A DNA stretch of 59,547 nt from a virus. The notes under the pieces are model-generated. The model was not told the DNA's origin, made no database searches, and saw only the letters and a program-made list of their open reading frames with translations. The stretch spans positions 1 through 59,547 of the IMG/VR virus record IMGVR_UViG_3300008110_000074. The stretch is one strand, 5' to 3'. The translations under genes were made by a program, and so were the position numbers. How positions within the stretch are numbered: the first letter of the stretch is position 1; each line of letters opens with the position of its first letter. Shown in pieces: positions 44,762 through 54,198 of this stretch.

Positions 44762-45802
44762 TCACCTTTCGGGCCAAAACTCATCTAGGCCAGCAAGGGT
44801 CCTTCCCTTGTTTATCAATGCCCAACAGTCTTTGAAAGTCAAAGACCCAGGGTCTTTGACTCCCTCATGACAGATATTGAACACAGGAGCCTTTGTGATC
44901 AACCTCAGTTGTCTTACAATTTCTTCAGATTTATGCTGAGCGTCAGAGTCTAAAAATACAGCTATCGGTTTGTCGCTCCAAGCCCCGTAAACCAAAGTTC
45001 CTTGGTCGTCTGCCAAGTCAGAACCCAGAAGCCCAGCACCGCAAGACCCTACCCTCCAAACATCAGCAGCTCCTTCGCATAAAACAACCATAGGCTGTTC
45101 TTTGGCAACGTCATAGTTGTAGAGCATTTGCCTTTTAGACATGCCTCTCAAATTGTAATACTTTTTTATTCCCGTGGTCTTCCAGTCTACATCGCCAATG
45201 AACCTACCTTGCCACCCAACAAGGTTTTGGCTCATAAACAACGGTATAAAAATTCTGTCTTTAAGAAGGTAATCCGCTCTATCAAAAACATAATTGCAAT
45301 ACCCTACACCAAAATTAAAAGACAGGTCGTTAGGAGAATAGCCCCTAGACGACAAGTAGTTAACGGCTGGGTGGTTTGGCTGTAACTCATTCAACATGAG
45401 TATGTCGCCAGGAAGGGATATAGGCTCCAAAGGTTTTCTAGCGTCAACTATAGTACCTTCTATGACTGGAAGCTTTATAGGCTCTGAAGAATTAAACAAG
45501 CTGGTGAAAAGCCTATCCCTGTTTAACTTTCCTTCCAGACCGTCCAAGCATCTAGTTTCGTTATAGCAAACAGACAACCACCTATGGTCAGTGAACCTGT
45601 GGTTTATCCATAGGCGATTACGCTGGTCTCCACAAAAAGGGCAATTAACGCAATAGTACTCTCCTGGAGATACTATCTTTAAACGCAACTTGCCGTTTTC
45701 TTTTCTGTTAACCAGCTGAAGACTTTGACCCTGATTAGCTACTTTTACGCGACCAAACAACTGACCTAGCCTTTCATACAAGGCTGGACACAAAACTTTC
45801 AT
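44762..45802 (-). CDS. dnaG: DnaG-type DNA primase
   Basis: This 346-residue primase has a zinc site near residue 50 (YYCVNCPFCGDQRNRLWIN, with later Cys), the core segment NYLSSRGYSPNDLSFNFGVGYC and RDRIFIPLFMSQNLVGWQGRFIG. TOPRIM motifs are VVLCEGAADVWRVGSCGAGLLGSDLADDQ and PIAVFLDSDAQHKSEEIV (Glu and DxD). It is much shorter than bacterial DnaG and lacks the helicase-binding C-terminal domain, so contact with the DnaB-like helicase next to it would be by other means. GAGAGG precedes the start. Confidence 0.88.
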   Translation of the reverse strand: MKVLCPALYERLGQLFGRVKVANQGQSLQLVNRKENGKLRLKIVSPGEYYCVNCPFCGDQRNRLWINHRFTDHRWLSVCYNETRCLDGLEGKLNRDRLFTSLFNSSEPIKLPVIEGTIVDARKPLEPISLPGDILMLNELQPNHPAVNYLSSRGYSPNDLSFNFGVGYCNYVFDRADYLLKDRIFIPLFMSQNLVGWQGRFIGDVDWKTTGIKKYYNLRGMSKRQMLYNYDVAKEQPMVVLCEGAADVWRVGSCGAGLLGSDLADDQGTLVYGAWSDKPIAVFLDSDAQHKSEEIVRQLRLITKAPVFNICHEGVKDPGSLTFKDCWALINKGRTLAGLDEFWPER

Positions 45803-45811
45803 GACTACCTC

Positions 45812-47431
45812 TCAATCTATGTCCGCTGGAGACGCTACCGGTTGTCTTCTTTGTGGCCCTTGTGCTGAGTCTGGAAGAGACAGCCCTGGGGCGTAGCCTC
45901 TTGTTGAGGATATGTTTTCAGAAATTCTGAACCCACTGATTACCTGCGTGTCGCTGAGAGATAATGCCCCGTAATGCCCTACGTGAACCAGCTCAGGAAT
46001 TATGCTGGGAGGAGCTACGTCTCTAGACTTTGACACGTGTAATTTTATAGCTTTGCTTTCTGGGTTAGCCCTAGATAGCGCGAAACAGAAATGACAGTTC
46101 TCGCCAAAGTCAGAAGCTTCAGAAGAGTCTGTGTGGCTTATCAAGTCATTAGCGCTTCTCTTGTTAGCCTCCTTATTTACCTGTTGAAGAATCAAAGCCG
46201 CGCAGTCGTACTTTGAAGCTATGTTGGCTCTGACCATGTCTGGAAAAGCACCCAGCAAATGCCTTAGATGGTCTATCTTCATGTTGTTTAAAAGTATGTA
46301 TCTTTTTACAAACAACTTGGCATAGTCCAGAAGAAACAAAGACATGCCCTTTCCAGTTATGCTTCTTATGTGCTCTATATTTGAATCTATCTCAGACACA
46401 AAATTTTTACCGGCTTTAGGGTTATTATCTGAGCCGGAAAAATCTATTATGAAAAAATGATCCTCAACTTGTTCAACAGCCATCTCTAACCTATTCAAGG
46501 CAGGAACGTCTAATCCAAGTATGTTTTCATACTCGTAGTGCCTAGGAGAACCGCTTAGAGCGCACCTTTCTTCATAGTGGTCCTTTATGTGCTTTACTGG
46601 AATCTTCGATAAGGCAGAGATAACTCTGTACTTTATTTCGTCAGGCTGGCCTTCGCAGTTAGCATATACAACAAACTCGCTAGAGTAACCGGCTGCCGCT
46701 TTTGCGTATTCAAGTCTTATTCTGCTTGCAGCCATCTGACACGCTAGAGTTGTCTTGCACCCTCCGAATACCCCAAACAAACCATTTACTGATTTTCTAG
46801 GAAGACCTCCTTCAGTTACAGCGTTCATAAAATCAACGTCTACATCAAAATCGACCCTGGCGTTTGAGACTTGCTTAAACCTTGGAACGCCTGAAACAAC
46901 GGAGTTGCTTACAAGGAGCTGTATTCCTTGTATCTCTGATTGAGACCTGGCTATTAGGTCTGATATGTTATTAACTTCTAAACTGCCAGAGCTGGCCATC
47001 GCCTCTCTTAAGCGTCTGGTTACCTTTCTATCCAACATTATTCTTCGCACATAGCTAAGAGCCAGATCTTCACAAGCCCTTAAGTCTTGGTCAGTGGAAG
47101 TTTCTTCAGTCAGATAGATTGATAGAATTTCGTCTCTGGCTAAGTCTTTTATTGCAGGGTTTACCCTAGCGCCTACTTCAACCAAAGCGCTTGCCTTTGG
47201 AAGTTTAACCGTAGGGTTAGAGTCGTAGTGCTCGTAAAGAAGGGATATGAACACTCTATAAACATCTTCTCCAATTCCATTAAGAGTGTCTGGAACGAAC
47301 ATTTGTTTTATTCGCAGCATGAAGCTAGTGTTATGTAGCATTACGCTACACAACAAAGCCAGCTGGTCGTTGGTTATTGGAGATTCTACTTCTGCAACAA
47401 ACTGACCTGAGTATCCTGGAAGCCCCGACAT
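45812..47431 (-). CDS. DnaB-like replicative helicase with atypical Walker A
   Basis: This 539-residue protein has an N-terminal helical part (LALLCSVMLHNTSFMLRIKQMFVPDTL) typical of DnaB N-domains. The RecA-fold core has GLPRKSVNGLFGVFGGCKTTLACQMAASR (Walker A with Cys for the usual Gly), FVVYANCEGQPDEIKYRV, MSLFLLDYAKLF (Walker B Asp) and LILQQVNKEANKRSAND (sensor Q). An arginine-rich strand SKAIKLHVSKSRDV follows, with a disordered Pro/Gln tail. It would unwind DNA 5'-3' at the fork with the primase, 9 bp downstream. AAGGAGG precedes the start. Confidence 0.82.
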   Translation of the reverse strand: MSGLPGYSGQFVAEVESPITNDQLALLCSVMLHNTSFMLRIKQMFVPDTLNGIGEDVYRVFISLLYEHYDSNPTVKLPKASALVEVGARVNPAIKDLARDEILSIYLTEETSTDQDLRACEDLALSYVRRIMLDRKVTRRLREAMASSGSLEVNNISDLIARSQSEIQGIQLLVSNSVVSGVPRFKQVSNARVDFDVDVDFMNAVTEGGLPRKSVNGLFGVFGGCKTTLACQMAASRIRLEYAKAAAGYSSEFVVYANCEGQPDEIKYRVISALSKIPVKHIKDHYEERCALSGSPRHYEYENILGLDVPALNRLEMAVEQVEDHFFIIDFSGSDNNPKAGKNFVSEIDSNIEHIRSITGKGMSLFLLDYAKLFVKRYILLNNMKIDHLRHLLGAFPDMVRANIASKYDCAALILQQVNKEANKRSANDLISHTDSSEASDFGENCHFCFALSRANPESKAIKLHVSKSRDVAPPSIIPELVHVGHYGALSLSDTQVISGFRISENISSTRGYAPGLSLPDSAQGPQRRQPVASPADID

Positions 47432-47444
47432 CGCATCCTCCTTG

Positions 47445-48128
47445 TTAACTTCTGCCTTCCGTGACGCTAACCATCTCTGTGTCAGCTGCGTCCATAAGCT
47501 GACTTGTCAAAATGTTTTTCCAGAAAGATCCGTCATAGGCTTCCCTATTTCTTATGTATTGAAGACAAGCATCTTTTAAGAAATGATCCTTTATGTCAGA
47601 AAAACCCAGCCTAGACGCCAAGCAGTGACGGTACAAAGGCGTCATAGGCAGGGTCATGTCTGACAGTATAGATCGTAGAAGCCTTTCGCCAGTCCATCCT
47701 TTCTTGACTACAAAAAAATTCCTTGTGTTCACTTCGTTGATGAAAACGTCTTCAAGTTTTGCCAAGTACTGATTCAGAAATTCTGCAGAAACGTCTGATT
47801 GGCAAAGCTTCAAAGCTGCCCTGGATATCATGTCTCCAGGCTCTGGAGGTCTAACTCCGCGAGTGTTGGAAAAAACAGAGCGTATCAAAAACAAAGGGTC
47901 TACTTTATTTTTGAAAGCAAACTCTGCTATTTTAGGCCATACTGGTTTAAACTCCCTGCCGTACTTGTCAGGTTTTATTTTTCCGTAAAAACCTTGAGAC
48001 GCCGTACCGTCCCATTTTTGTATATGACCTTTTCCGTACTCGCTTTCAACGCCTGTCAACCTTGATTCAAATTTTCTCCTTTCTTGAATATAGGTTTCTC
48101 TGACAGCTGCAGCTATTGAGTTTTCCAT
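47445..48128 (-). CDS. Unknown replication-module protein (227 residues)
   Basis: The ATG at 48128 overlaps the upstream helicase stop (TGATG), so it is translated with it. A basic helical N-terminus is followed by KPVWPKIAEFAFKNKVDPLFLIRSVFSNTRGVRPPEPGDM and a helical C-terminus (DACLQYIRNREAYDGSFWKN). There is no ATPase motif. Location immediately before the DnaB-like helicase suggests a loader or accessory factor, an inference from position only. Confidence 0.6.
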   Translation of the reverse strand: MENSIAAAVRETYIQERRKFESRLTGVESEYGKGHIQKWDGTASQGFYGKIKPDKYGREFKPVWPKIAEFAFKNKVDPLFLIRSVFSNTRGVRPPEPGDMISRAALKLCQSDVSAEFLNQYLAKLEDVFINEVNTRNFFVVKKGWTGERLLRSILSDMTLPMTPLYRHCLASRLGFSDIKDHFLKDACLQYIRNREAYDGSFWKNILTSQLMDAADTEMVSVTEGRS

Positions 48129-49612
48129 CACTTTTTTCTCTTTGGAAAAGTCTGCTCCCAGCCTTGTTCGTCGTAAGTCTTCTTCCTTTCAAAACTTCTT
48201 TTCTTGAACCCTGGGTCAAAACTGTCCAAACAGTCTATGACTATACCATGTTCTTTTCCAGAAGCGTCATGCCTACGAACGACACGGCCCGGTGCTTGTA
48301 TATCCATAATCTCACTAGCCCTGGCGTCTGCGCGAATTAAAACTGAAAGCATCGGAAAGTCTACGCCTGTAGACCATACATCCGTGGCTATTACTTTTTT
48401 AAGAGTTCCAGCTTCAAAATCTTTTGACATTTTGTCTCGGATAGCTGGAGTCATCGCGGGCTCATTTACAGTATCCAGCATTCCCTTGTTCACGCACTTT
48501 TCGTAATCAGAAGGGTCTATGCTGTCATAACAAAGTTTAAATTCAGGAAGCTCCTGTTTTAAATGAATAGCGTGGTCTAAAGTTCTTACCAATATAAGTA
48601 TTTGATCGTCGTCGCTGAACTGTCTGGCTTTAGCTGCAATCATAGAGTTCCTGGTTTTATTGCGCCAAATACCCCACCTTTCTTTTACAACTTCTTTCAT
48701 TCCTTCACACGGATTCTGCATCGATATGTCTAGCCACTCGACCTTGACCGGAAGAACTAAACCATTAGAAACAGCTTCCTGATAAGACATCTTGAAAATG
48801 TGAGGTCCAAACAAACCTTCAAGCACAAAATGCGCGTTATCAAACCTGCCTTCTGGAGTCGCTGTAAAACCGTACATCCTGGCATGTTGGTACTTAGACA
48901 GTTCATCCTTATAACTAGGAGCTGCCGCTTCGTGAACTTCGTCATACAAAACTATGTCGGCACAATTAGAAACCCTGTGGTCTACCAAGTGCAGGCTATC
49001 CGCCGTTATTACTGTGACCCTTCCCCATTCTTTTTTGCCGGCTCCAACTTGCCCAACGTTTGGAACAAATTTAACCAGATGCCTAAGAAGCCTTTTCATT
49101 ACGTCCTTGCGTCTAGTGACAATGTGTATTCTTGCGTTGTAGAACAAAAGACAAATAGCGGCAAACAAAAACGATTTACCAAAACCTGTAGGGGCTACGA
49201 TTATACCGCAGTCGTTTGATACTATCGAAGCGAGGCACTCATCTTGTTTGGCTTTTAACTCCATTCGTTCAAAGATTCTCTCAAATGAATAAGCAAATCT
49301 TTCAGGGTTAAGGCCGTTGTTTACAAAATTGCGCACCTCAACTTCAAAACCAAATTTCTCACAAATACCTTTTATCTTCTTAAGAAACCCACGCATAAAA
49401 ACCAGATTTCCAGTTTGACCGTATTTGTACAGAGATCTTTCTTCGTAAACAAAAGGTTGATAAGATCCTCCCTTGTACGCGGCAACTCCTCTGTTTTGAA
49501 CAACGTGAGTATATGTCAAACTTCTTTCAAGCTCTGCTTTTAGATTTTCAGTAAAATCTCCTTGAATATCGGCCAGGTTTCCTTGACTACGAATCAGAAA
49601 ACTTCCAGACAT
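48128..49612 (-). CDS. SF2 DNA helicase (UvsW-like)
   Basis: This 494-residue protein starts at MSGSFLIRSQGNLADIQGD, where AAAGGAAG lies 9 bases upstream; the longer frame overlaps the previous gene. SF2 motifs are GIIVAPTGFGKSFLFAAI (I), IHIVTRRKDVMKRLL (Ia), ADIVLYDEVHEAAAPSY (II, DEVH), GFTATPEGR (III) and VIATDVWSTGVDFPMLSVLIRADA, then IQAPGRVVRRHD (V, VI). The order fits T4 UvsW and related helicases that remodel branched recombination intermediates, consistent with the recombinase and RuvC-like genes. Confidence 0.88.
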   Translation of the reverse strand: MSGSFLIRSQGNLADIQGDFTENLKAELERSLTYTHVVQNRGVAAYKGGSYQPFVYEERSLYKYGQTGNLVFMRGFLKKIKGICEKFGFEVEVRNFVNNGLNPERFAYSFERIFERMELKAKQDECLASIVSNDCGIIVAPTGFGKSFLFAAICLLFYNARIHIVTRRKDVMKRLLRHLVKFVPNVGQVGAGKKEWGRVTVITADSLHLVDHRVSNCADIVLYDEVHEAAAPSYKDELSKYQHARMYGFTATPEGRFDNAHFVLEGLFGPHIFKMSYQEAVSNGLVLPVKVEWLDISMQNPCEGMKEVVKERWGIWRNKTRNSMIAAKARQFSDDDQILILVRTLDHAIHLKQELPEFKLCYDSIDPSDYEKCVNKGMLDTVNEPAMTPAIRDKMSKDFEAGTLKKVIATDVWSTGVDFPMLSVLIRADARASEIMDIQAPGRVVRRHDASGKEHGIVIDCLDSFDPGFKKRSFERKKTYDEQGWEQTFPKRKK

Positions 49613-49682
49613 GACATGACTTCCTTTCATGGCAAGGACTGAACTTACCATCTTATTGAAACCATTGGAGGTGGGTAAGAGC

Positions 49683-50666
49683 TTACTTGAAAAATTTTCT
49701 GTAAGCTTCAAGTTGCTCTTTAGACTTAAAGAACAACTCAGGAACGAAAACGCTTTCTTTCCAAGGCGTTGGGTCAGGATACATGTACATAAGCCACTTT
49801 CTATAAACGAATTCTAAAAATTTTCTGCTGGCAAATTTTTCAGCCATGTCTTCAGAATGTCCTGTTCCGTCTTTGCCGGCTTTAGCGACTATCTCTGAGT
49901 CCATAGCTGCCCAATAAGCTTGAGCTATAAAGTTTTCTGGACTCTTATCTTCAGTGTCAAAATAGTTTTTCCAACAAGCTATAACTATTTTTCTTTTTGA
50001 AGCTTTTGAAAATATGGAGTTTGGAGCGTCTAAAACCCCATCGTCTTTTTTGCTGGAATTAAAATCCAAACCAAAATACTTATACAAATCTGTGAGACCG
50101 TCTGGGTGAGCCGGAGAAAAGAACCATCTAGGGTCAATGATTAGACCAGCCAACAAAGCGCAAGATTGATGATCTATACCAGGCACGAATGACGCTATCT
50201 CGTGCAAAGGGTGTCGGCTGTACAACAACTTAACTTTTTCAGAAACTTTTGACAAATCCTCTGAAGTCATCATGTTAGTAAGAGTGTAAATATAAAACTC
50301 ATCCTGTGAAACTTCGTGGAAACCTCCGGCAGAAGCGGCGTACTGCCATCTACGCATGTTCAATAAAACGTTTTCAGGAGAGTAGTTAGGCAAGTTGATG
50401 TATTCAACTTTTGGACTGCACACCTGCAATTTGCCTAGCTTTTTTACTCTTTTACGTATGTACAAGTTGTAAATCAATTCTGAATTTTTATGGTCTCCGC
50501 AAGTCATTACGGTGTCGCAGGACTTTAAAAGCTTGCTTGTGTTGCAAAATTCAGAAGCTTTACGGTCTGAACACTCAGGCATACCTTTCTTGTTTATATA
50601 CCAGACTGTTCCTTGATAATCTGTGTAGAGTTTGAGCGCTGTAGTTTCTTCCACCTTGTCGCTCAT
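49683..50666 (-). CDS. Unknown 327-residue protein
   Basis: The start is taken at MSDKVEETTALKLYTDY because GGAGAACACC precedes it. The N-terminal part has scattered Cys (MPECSDRKASEFCNTSK). The middle reads LHEIASFVPGIDHQSCALLAGLIIDPRWFFSPAHPDGLTDLYKYFGLDF, and the rest is helical and aromatic-rich (KFLEFVYRKWLMYMY). No family recognised. The DPxxxF...KYFGLD stretch recurs in the protein at 29722-30348. It sits between the SbcC-like ATPase and the SF2 helicase, so a recombination accessory role is plausible. Confidence 0.6.
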   Translation of the reverse strand: MSDKVEETTALKLYTDYQGTVWYINKKGMPECSDRKASEFCNTSKLLKSCDTVMTCGDHKNSELIYNLYIRKRVKKLGKLQVCSPKVEYINLPNYSPENVLLNMRRWQYAASAGGFHEVSQDEFYIYTLTNMMTSEDLSKVSEKVKLLYSRHPLHEIASFVPGIDHQSCALLAGLIIDPRWFFSPAHPDGLTDLYKYFGLDFNSSKKDDGVLDAPNSIFSKASKRKIVIACWKNYFDTEDKSPENFIAQAYWAAMDSEIVAKAGKDGTGHSEDMAEKFASRKFLEFVYRKWLMYMYPDPTPWKESVFVPELFFKSKEQLEAYRKFFK

Positions 50667-50680
50667 GGTGTTCTCCAGGC

Positions 50681-52807
50681 TCAACCTAGGTCTATGGTGT
50701 TATTAAACAGGTGGCTTATTCCTTTCTCGTGGCTAACCACGATAATTTGAATGTCGTTAGCTGCGGAAAACTCTTTTAGCCTTTCAAAAGCCATCTCCAT
50801 AGCGTGCAAGTTTATCTCGTCAAGACCCACTGTTGGCTCGTCTAGGCAGAGCAGCCCAAGATTTGAAGCAAAAGTCGCGTTGACTGCAAGCCTGAAGGCT
50901 ATAGTCAATATTATCTTTTGACCTCCTGAAAGCCTGCTGGCAGAAATCTTAAAGTCTCTAAACTTGGCTTCAAATCCTAAGTTTGCGTCTAGCTCTATTG
51001 TAAAGGGTAAACCGATATAACTCAAAGTATTGTTTAACTCAATTACCACCCTTTCCATGTGCTTTCTGGATATGGCCATGGGAAGAGCGTCGTGCTTGAA
51101 AACCTTCTTTAGTCGGTCAAGACGGCTGTTCCAACTTACTTGCCTTTCAGCCATCTGCCTTTCTAGATTAGCGTTTGATATTTTTTCTTTTATGCTCTTA
51201 ACCTCAGCGGCCATGGTGGCGTGTTCCAGCCTGGCGTCTCCTACTTTTAGCTTTTCAGCTTTAAAAAATTCCAGCTCCGTTTCAAGGTCTGCGAGTTTGT
51301 TTTCGTCAACTCTTTCATAATTTTTTTGCAGCTCTAGATCTTTTTCTATTTCAGCAGACTGTTGCTCTATTCCGCTGAGTAAACCTTTTATTGTTAAATT
51401 AGTTTCGTTAATAGCCTTGTTTATTGCTTCTATTTCTTTATTCAAAACCTGAGCTTCTGAAATTATTTTCTTAGAGTCTTCCATGGATATGGAAGGAATA
51501 GAAACTTCAATCAACTTTGATTTTTCAAAGTTAAGTTGATTAAGTCTGTCGTCATAAGTTTTCTTCCAAACAAGATAAGAGTTCATGCTCTTGTCAAAAG
51601 ACATGGTTACTCTAAGCGCGTCTGTAAGCGCGTCTACCTGAGGGGATATCTGCTTTATCTGCTCTTCAGCTTCTTTTAAATTACTTGCTAAGTTTTCTGC
51701 CGGAGTGGCGCATACCGGGCATCTGCTTTTCTTGTCGTTAACGTCTATAGACTTAACCATGTTCTTGTAGAAAGCAAGATAGTATTTGAAGCTATCTAGC
51801 TTGGTATTAGCTTCATTCTCGTCCTCTATGTAATTCTCTGGCTTTTGGGGAGTAGGGTTTAAAGCTTTTTCTTTTTCAAGATTAGCTATTGCAGTACTAA
51901 TCCTGTTCTTAGATCCGACGTAATTGCTGTATTTGTTCCAGAGTAATTCAGCTTGTTCAGCCTGAACCCTGAGAGCTGAGCCCTCAGAGTAAGAAGTCAT
52001 CTTGGCTGCTAACTCTTCTTTTTTGTGATTTAACCTTTTCTCATGCCCTGACATTTGAGTAGTGTAGTTATCTATATAAGACAAGCGAGAAGAAATGCTA
52101 GCGGCAAGCCTGATCTTTTCTTTGCAGGCGTTGACGTCGTTGACTATTGAAATAATCTTGTCGTCAAGACTTTCTATCGTTGGGTAGTCTTCAACGACTT
52201 TTTTCAAAGTTTCTAAACTGGCCTGCTTGTCTGCCAGCTCTTTTTCTAAGTCTGTTTTGTTATAACTAAAATTTAAAATAGCGGCTTTGTAATCGCTTTT
52301 ACCTATTTGCTCACATACGTTGTTTAGCTGGTCTATTCTAAAAAGTTTTTGGAAAGCGCTAATACGTTTAGCCGGGGTTAGGTTAAAGGGGCCAAAATGA
52401 TCCCACTGCTCTACAAAGCAATACTGGTCAAGTATCACCTCGTCGACGTCCAGAACTTCAAGCAATTTCTTTTTGAACTCTGCCTCAGACGTGTAAGTGT
52501 TTCCAGCCAGGGTCAGTTCTCTTTTTGATGGGTCTATCCATCTAACAATCTTGATGTCTTCTGAACCGTGGGATAGCTGAAGCTCAACTGAGCATTCTTT
52601 TCCAGCTATCCTGTTAATGCTAACGTTGTCGGACAAAACGCCCGCGTTTCTTGAGAAGTTTCCAGTTATTCCGCCGTATATCGCAGTAAGTATGTTGGAC
52701 TTTCCTGAGCCGTTAGGACCTACTATCGCGTTTAGTCCTTTCTCGAAAGTTATAGTCTTATCCGTATGTTGACAAAAATTTGAAAGCTTGACGCTCTTGA
52801 TGAACAT
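50681..52807 (-). CDS. sbcC: SbcC/Rad50-like ATPase (gp46-type)
   Basis: This 708-residue SMC-like protein has Walker A IVGPNGSGKSNILTAIYGG near residue 30, followed by long coiled-coil arms. A zinc hook CPVCATPAENLAS lies near residue 363, and the C-terminal half holds SRLSGGQKIILTIAFRLA (signature) and LGLLCLDEPTVGLDE (Walker B and D-loop). It is short compared with bacterial SbcC but similar to phage gp46 proteins. With the SbcD-like nuclease it would process DNA ends for recombination. AAAGGATTGATC precedes the ATG; 2 bp separate the two genes. Confidence 0.92.
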   Translation of the reverse strand: MFIKSVKLSNFCQHTDKTITFEKGLNAIVGPNGSGKSNILTAIYGGITGNFSRNAGVLSDNVSINRIAGKECSVELQLSHGSEDIKIVRWIDPSKRELTLAGNTYTSEAEFKKKLLEVLDVDEVILDQYCFVEQWDHFGPFNLTPAKRISAFQKLFRIDQLNNVCEQIGKSDYKAAILNFSYNKTDLEKELADKQASLETLKKVVEDYPTIESLDDKIISIVNDVNACKEKIRLAASISSRLSYIDNYTTQMSGHEKRLNHKKEELAAKMTSYSEGSALRVQAEQAELLWNKYSNYVGSKNRISTAIANLEKEKALNPTPQKPENYIEDENEANTKLDSFKYYLAFYKNMVKSIDVNDKKSRCPVCATPAENLASNLKEAEEQIKQISPQVDALTDALRVTMSFDKSMNSYLVWKKTYDDRLNQLNFEKSKLIEVSIPSISMEDSKKIISEAQVLNKEIEAINKAINETNLTIKGLLSGIEQQSAEIEKDLELQKNYERVDENKLADLETELEFFKAEKLKVGDARLEHATMAAEVKSIKEKISNANLERQMAERQVSWNSRLDRLKKVFKHDALPMAISRKHMERVVIELNNTLSYIGLPFTIELDANLGFEAKFRDFKISASRLSGGQKIILTIAFRLAVNATFASNLGLLCLDEPTVGLDEINLHAMEMAFERLKEFSAANDIQIIVVSHEKGISHLFNNTIDLG

Positions 52808-52809
52808 GA

Positions 52810-53937
52810 TCAATCCTTTCCTTCAATGGCCAAATGCTCTTCTTTCATTGACGTCAATTCTAGGGAAACGTTTTCAGATCCGTACACCCTTATTACGTCT
52901 TTATAGGTATTGGGGTCGTCAGTGAATTTGCTTACGCACTCGGCTATGTCTATAGCCGCCATTTCACCTCTACCGTTTGGATCAGATACCATACGCTCGT
53001 GATCAAAGTCTGTCGATACTAGTTCATAGACCCAATCGCCCAGCTTGTCAGCCAGCAAAGAATGGCAATTCGGTAAATTTCTATTGTATTTTATTTTGAT
53101 CAAAGGCTTAGTGATGCCTTCAGGCAAATCTTTAATAGGCCAGTTATCCAATACGACTTGCAGGTTTCTATCCAAAAACATCTGTAGTGATTCATGGTCT
53201 TCTATGGACTCAGAAAAACACGGCCTAGTTTTCAAGCTATATTTTGTTATAGACAAATCATCGTTTAAAATAATCACAAACTTTCTTGGGTTTTCGTCAT
53301 GGCTTTGCATACAAGTAGAGCCGGTAGAAAGAACCCTGACTTTGCCGAAGTTACTATCAACATACCTGTGGTAATCTCCTGTGTATAAAATTTTGCAGAA
53401 CTTAACAGCGTCCAAAGAAAACTCGCTGCTTGTATTTATAGTGAAGTCTTTCCAGACTTGGTGAGTTATAAACAAATCAAAAGTACCGTGATTCTGAGCG
53501 TACGCGTGCGCACTTTCAAGACAATCAACAAAATAGCTAGGCTTAGCTATATCCATGGCACAGCAACGTAAGCCGTTTATTTCTATAGGAGAAACAGCTC
53601 CGTAAGAATCAAAGCTGTGTATGTTTACGGCGTTATCAAACAACGTCATCCAAGGCGGGTCAGAGAGCTCATGCTGGCCTTGAATGAAATAAACTTTTTG
53701 CCCAGCACTTGCCAATTTACGCATTTCATGTAAACAAATACTTACGCTTAAGCTGTCTGGAGTTTTGTTGTCAAACAAATCTCCAGCTGCTACAAGCGGA
53801 ACTTCAAGGGATACAGCTAGATCTACGATTTGCTGCAGAGAGTAATACGCGTCTCCTCTAATAGCCGGATACTTCTTCCAAGCCGCTGGAAGAAGGTGCC
53901 AATCTGAAGAAAGGACGGCTATAGGTTTTGACGGCAT
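52810..53937 (-). CDS. sbcD: SbcD/Mre11-like nuclease (gp47-type)
   Basis: This 375-residue calcineurin-like phosphoesterase starts at MPSKPIAVLSSDWHLLPAAW (AAGGAGAGAAAC upstream; the longer frame is not used). The metal-binding motifs are SSDWHL (DxH), LVAAGDLFDNK (GDxxD), YFIQGQHEL (GNHE variant with GQHE), FITHQVW (H) and ILYTGDYHRYV (GxxH). The Asn of GNHE is replaced by Gln, a substitution in a metal ligand worth noting. It forms the nuclease of the complex with the SbcC-like protein and is the first gene of the leftward replication operon. Confidence 0.88.
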   Translation of the reverse strand: MPSKPIAVLSSDWHLLPAAWKKYPAIRGDAYYSLQQIVDLAVSLEVPLVAAGDLFDNKTPDSLSVSICLHEMRKLASAGQKVYFIQGQHELSDPPWMTLFDNAVNIHSFDSYGAVSPIEINGLRCCAMDIAKPSYFVDCLESAHAYAQNHGTFDLFITHQVWKDFTINTSSEFSLDAVKFCKILYTGDYHRYVDSNFGKVRVLSTGSTCMQSHDENPRKFVIILNDDLSITKYSLKTRPCFSESIEDHESLQMFLDRNLQVVLDNWPIKDLPEGITKPLIKIKYNRNLPNCHSLLADKLGDWVYELVSTDFDHERMVSDPNGRGEMAAIDIAECVSKFTDDPNTYKDVIRVYGSENVSLELTSMKEEHLAIEGKD

Positions 53938-53959
53938 GTTTCTCTCCTTGAAAACAAGA

Positions 53960-53988
53960 ATGTTAGTGTCTAGAGTATAGCCAGTCAA
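53960..53988 (-). promoter_or_regulatory. Sigma70-like promoter of the leftward replication operon
   Basis: In the divergent gap before sbcD, the minus strand reads TTGACT (53988-53983), a 17-base spacer, then TAACAT (965-960 side), matching -35 and part of -10 consensus. About 20 bases downstream is the AAGGAG of sbcD. The location at the strand switch supports it. Confidence 0.45.
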
Positions 53989-54006
53989 CCAGGAAAGGAG
54001 ACCTTC

Positions 54007-54195
54007 ATGTTAGTTTTATCTAGAAAGCCCAACCAGGTTATCAGGATTGGGGACAACATCTCAATAACCATCGTGAAAGTAGATGGGTTGAAAGTAAGTA
54101 TAGGAATAGAAGCTCCAAGGGAAATCCCAGTGATGAGAGAAGAGTTGATAAAGGACGGAGTTTTTACTAAGCCTAACAACAACAAAAAGGACTAA
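54007..54195 (+). CDS. csrA: CsrA-like RNA-binding regulator
   Basis: This 62-residue protein is full length for CsrA/RsmA. It runs [37 protein letters not shown] and then [10 protein letters not shown]. The N-terminal MLVLSRK and the APxxIxVxREE end carry the residues that contact GGA motifs in RNA (Leu4, Arg6 and the Arg in VxREE). In bacteria it binds GGA hairpins near ribosome binding sites and controls central metabolism, biofilm and virulence. On a phage it may retune host translation or phage mRNAs. It is on the plus strand, opposite to almost all other genes, with AAAGGAG 8 bases before ATG. Confidence 0.95.
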   Translation: MLVLSRKPNQVIRIGDNISITIVKVDGLKVSIGIEAPREIPVMREELIKDGVFTKPNNNKKD

Positions 54196-54198
54196 GTC

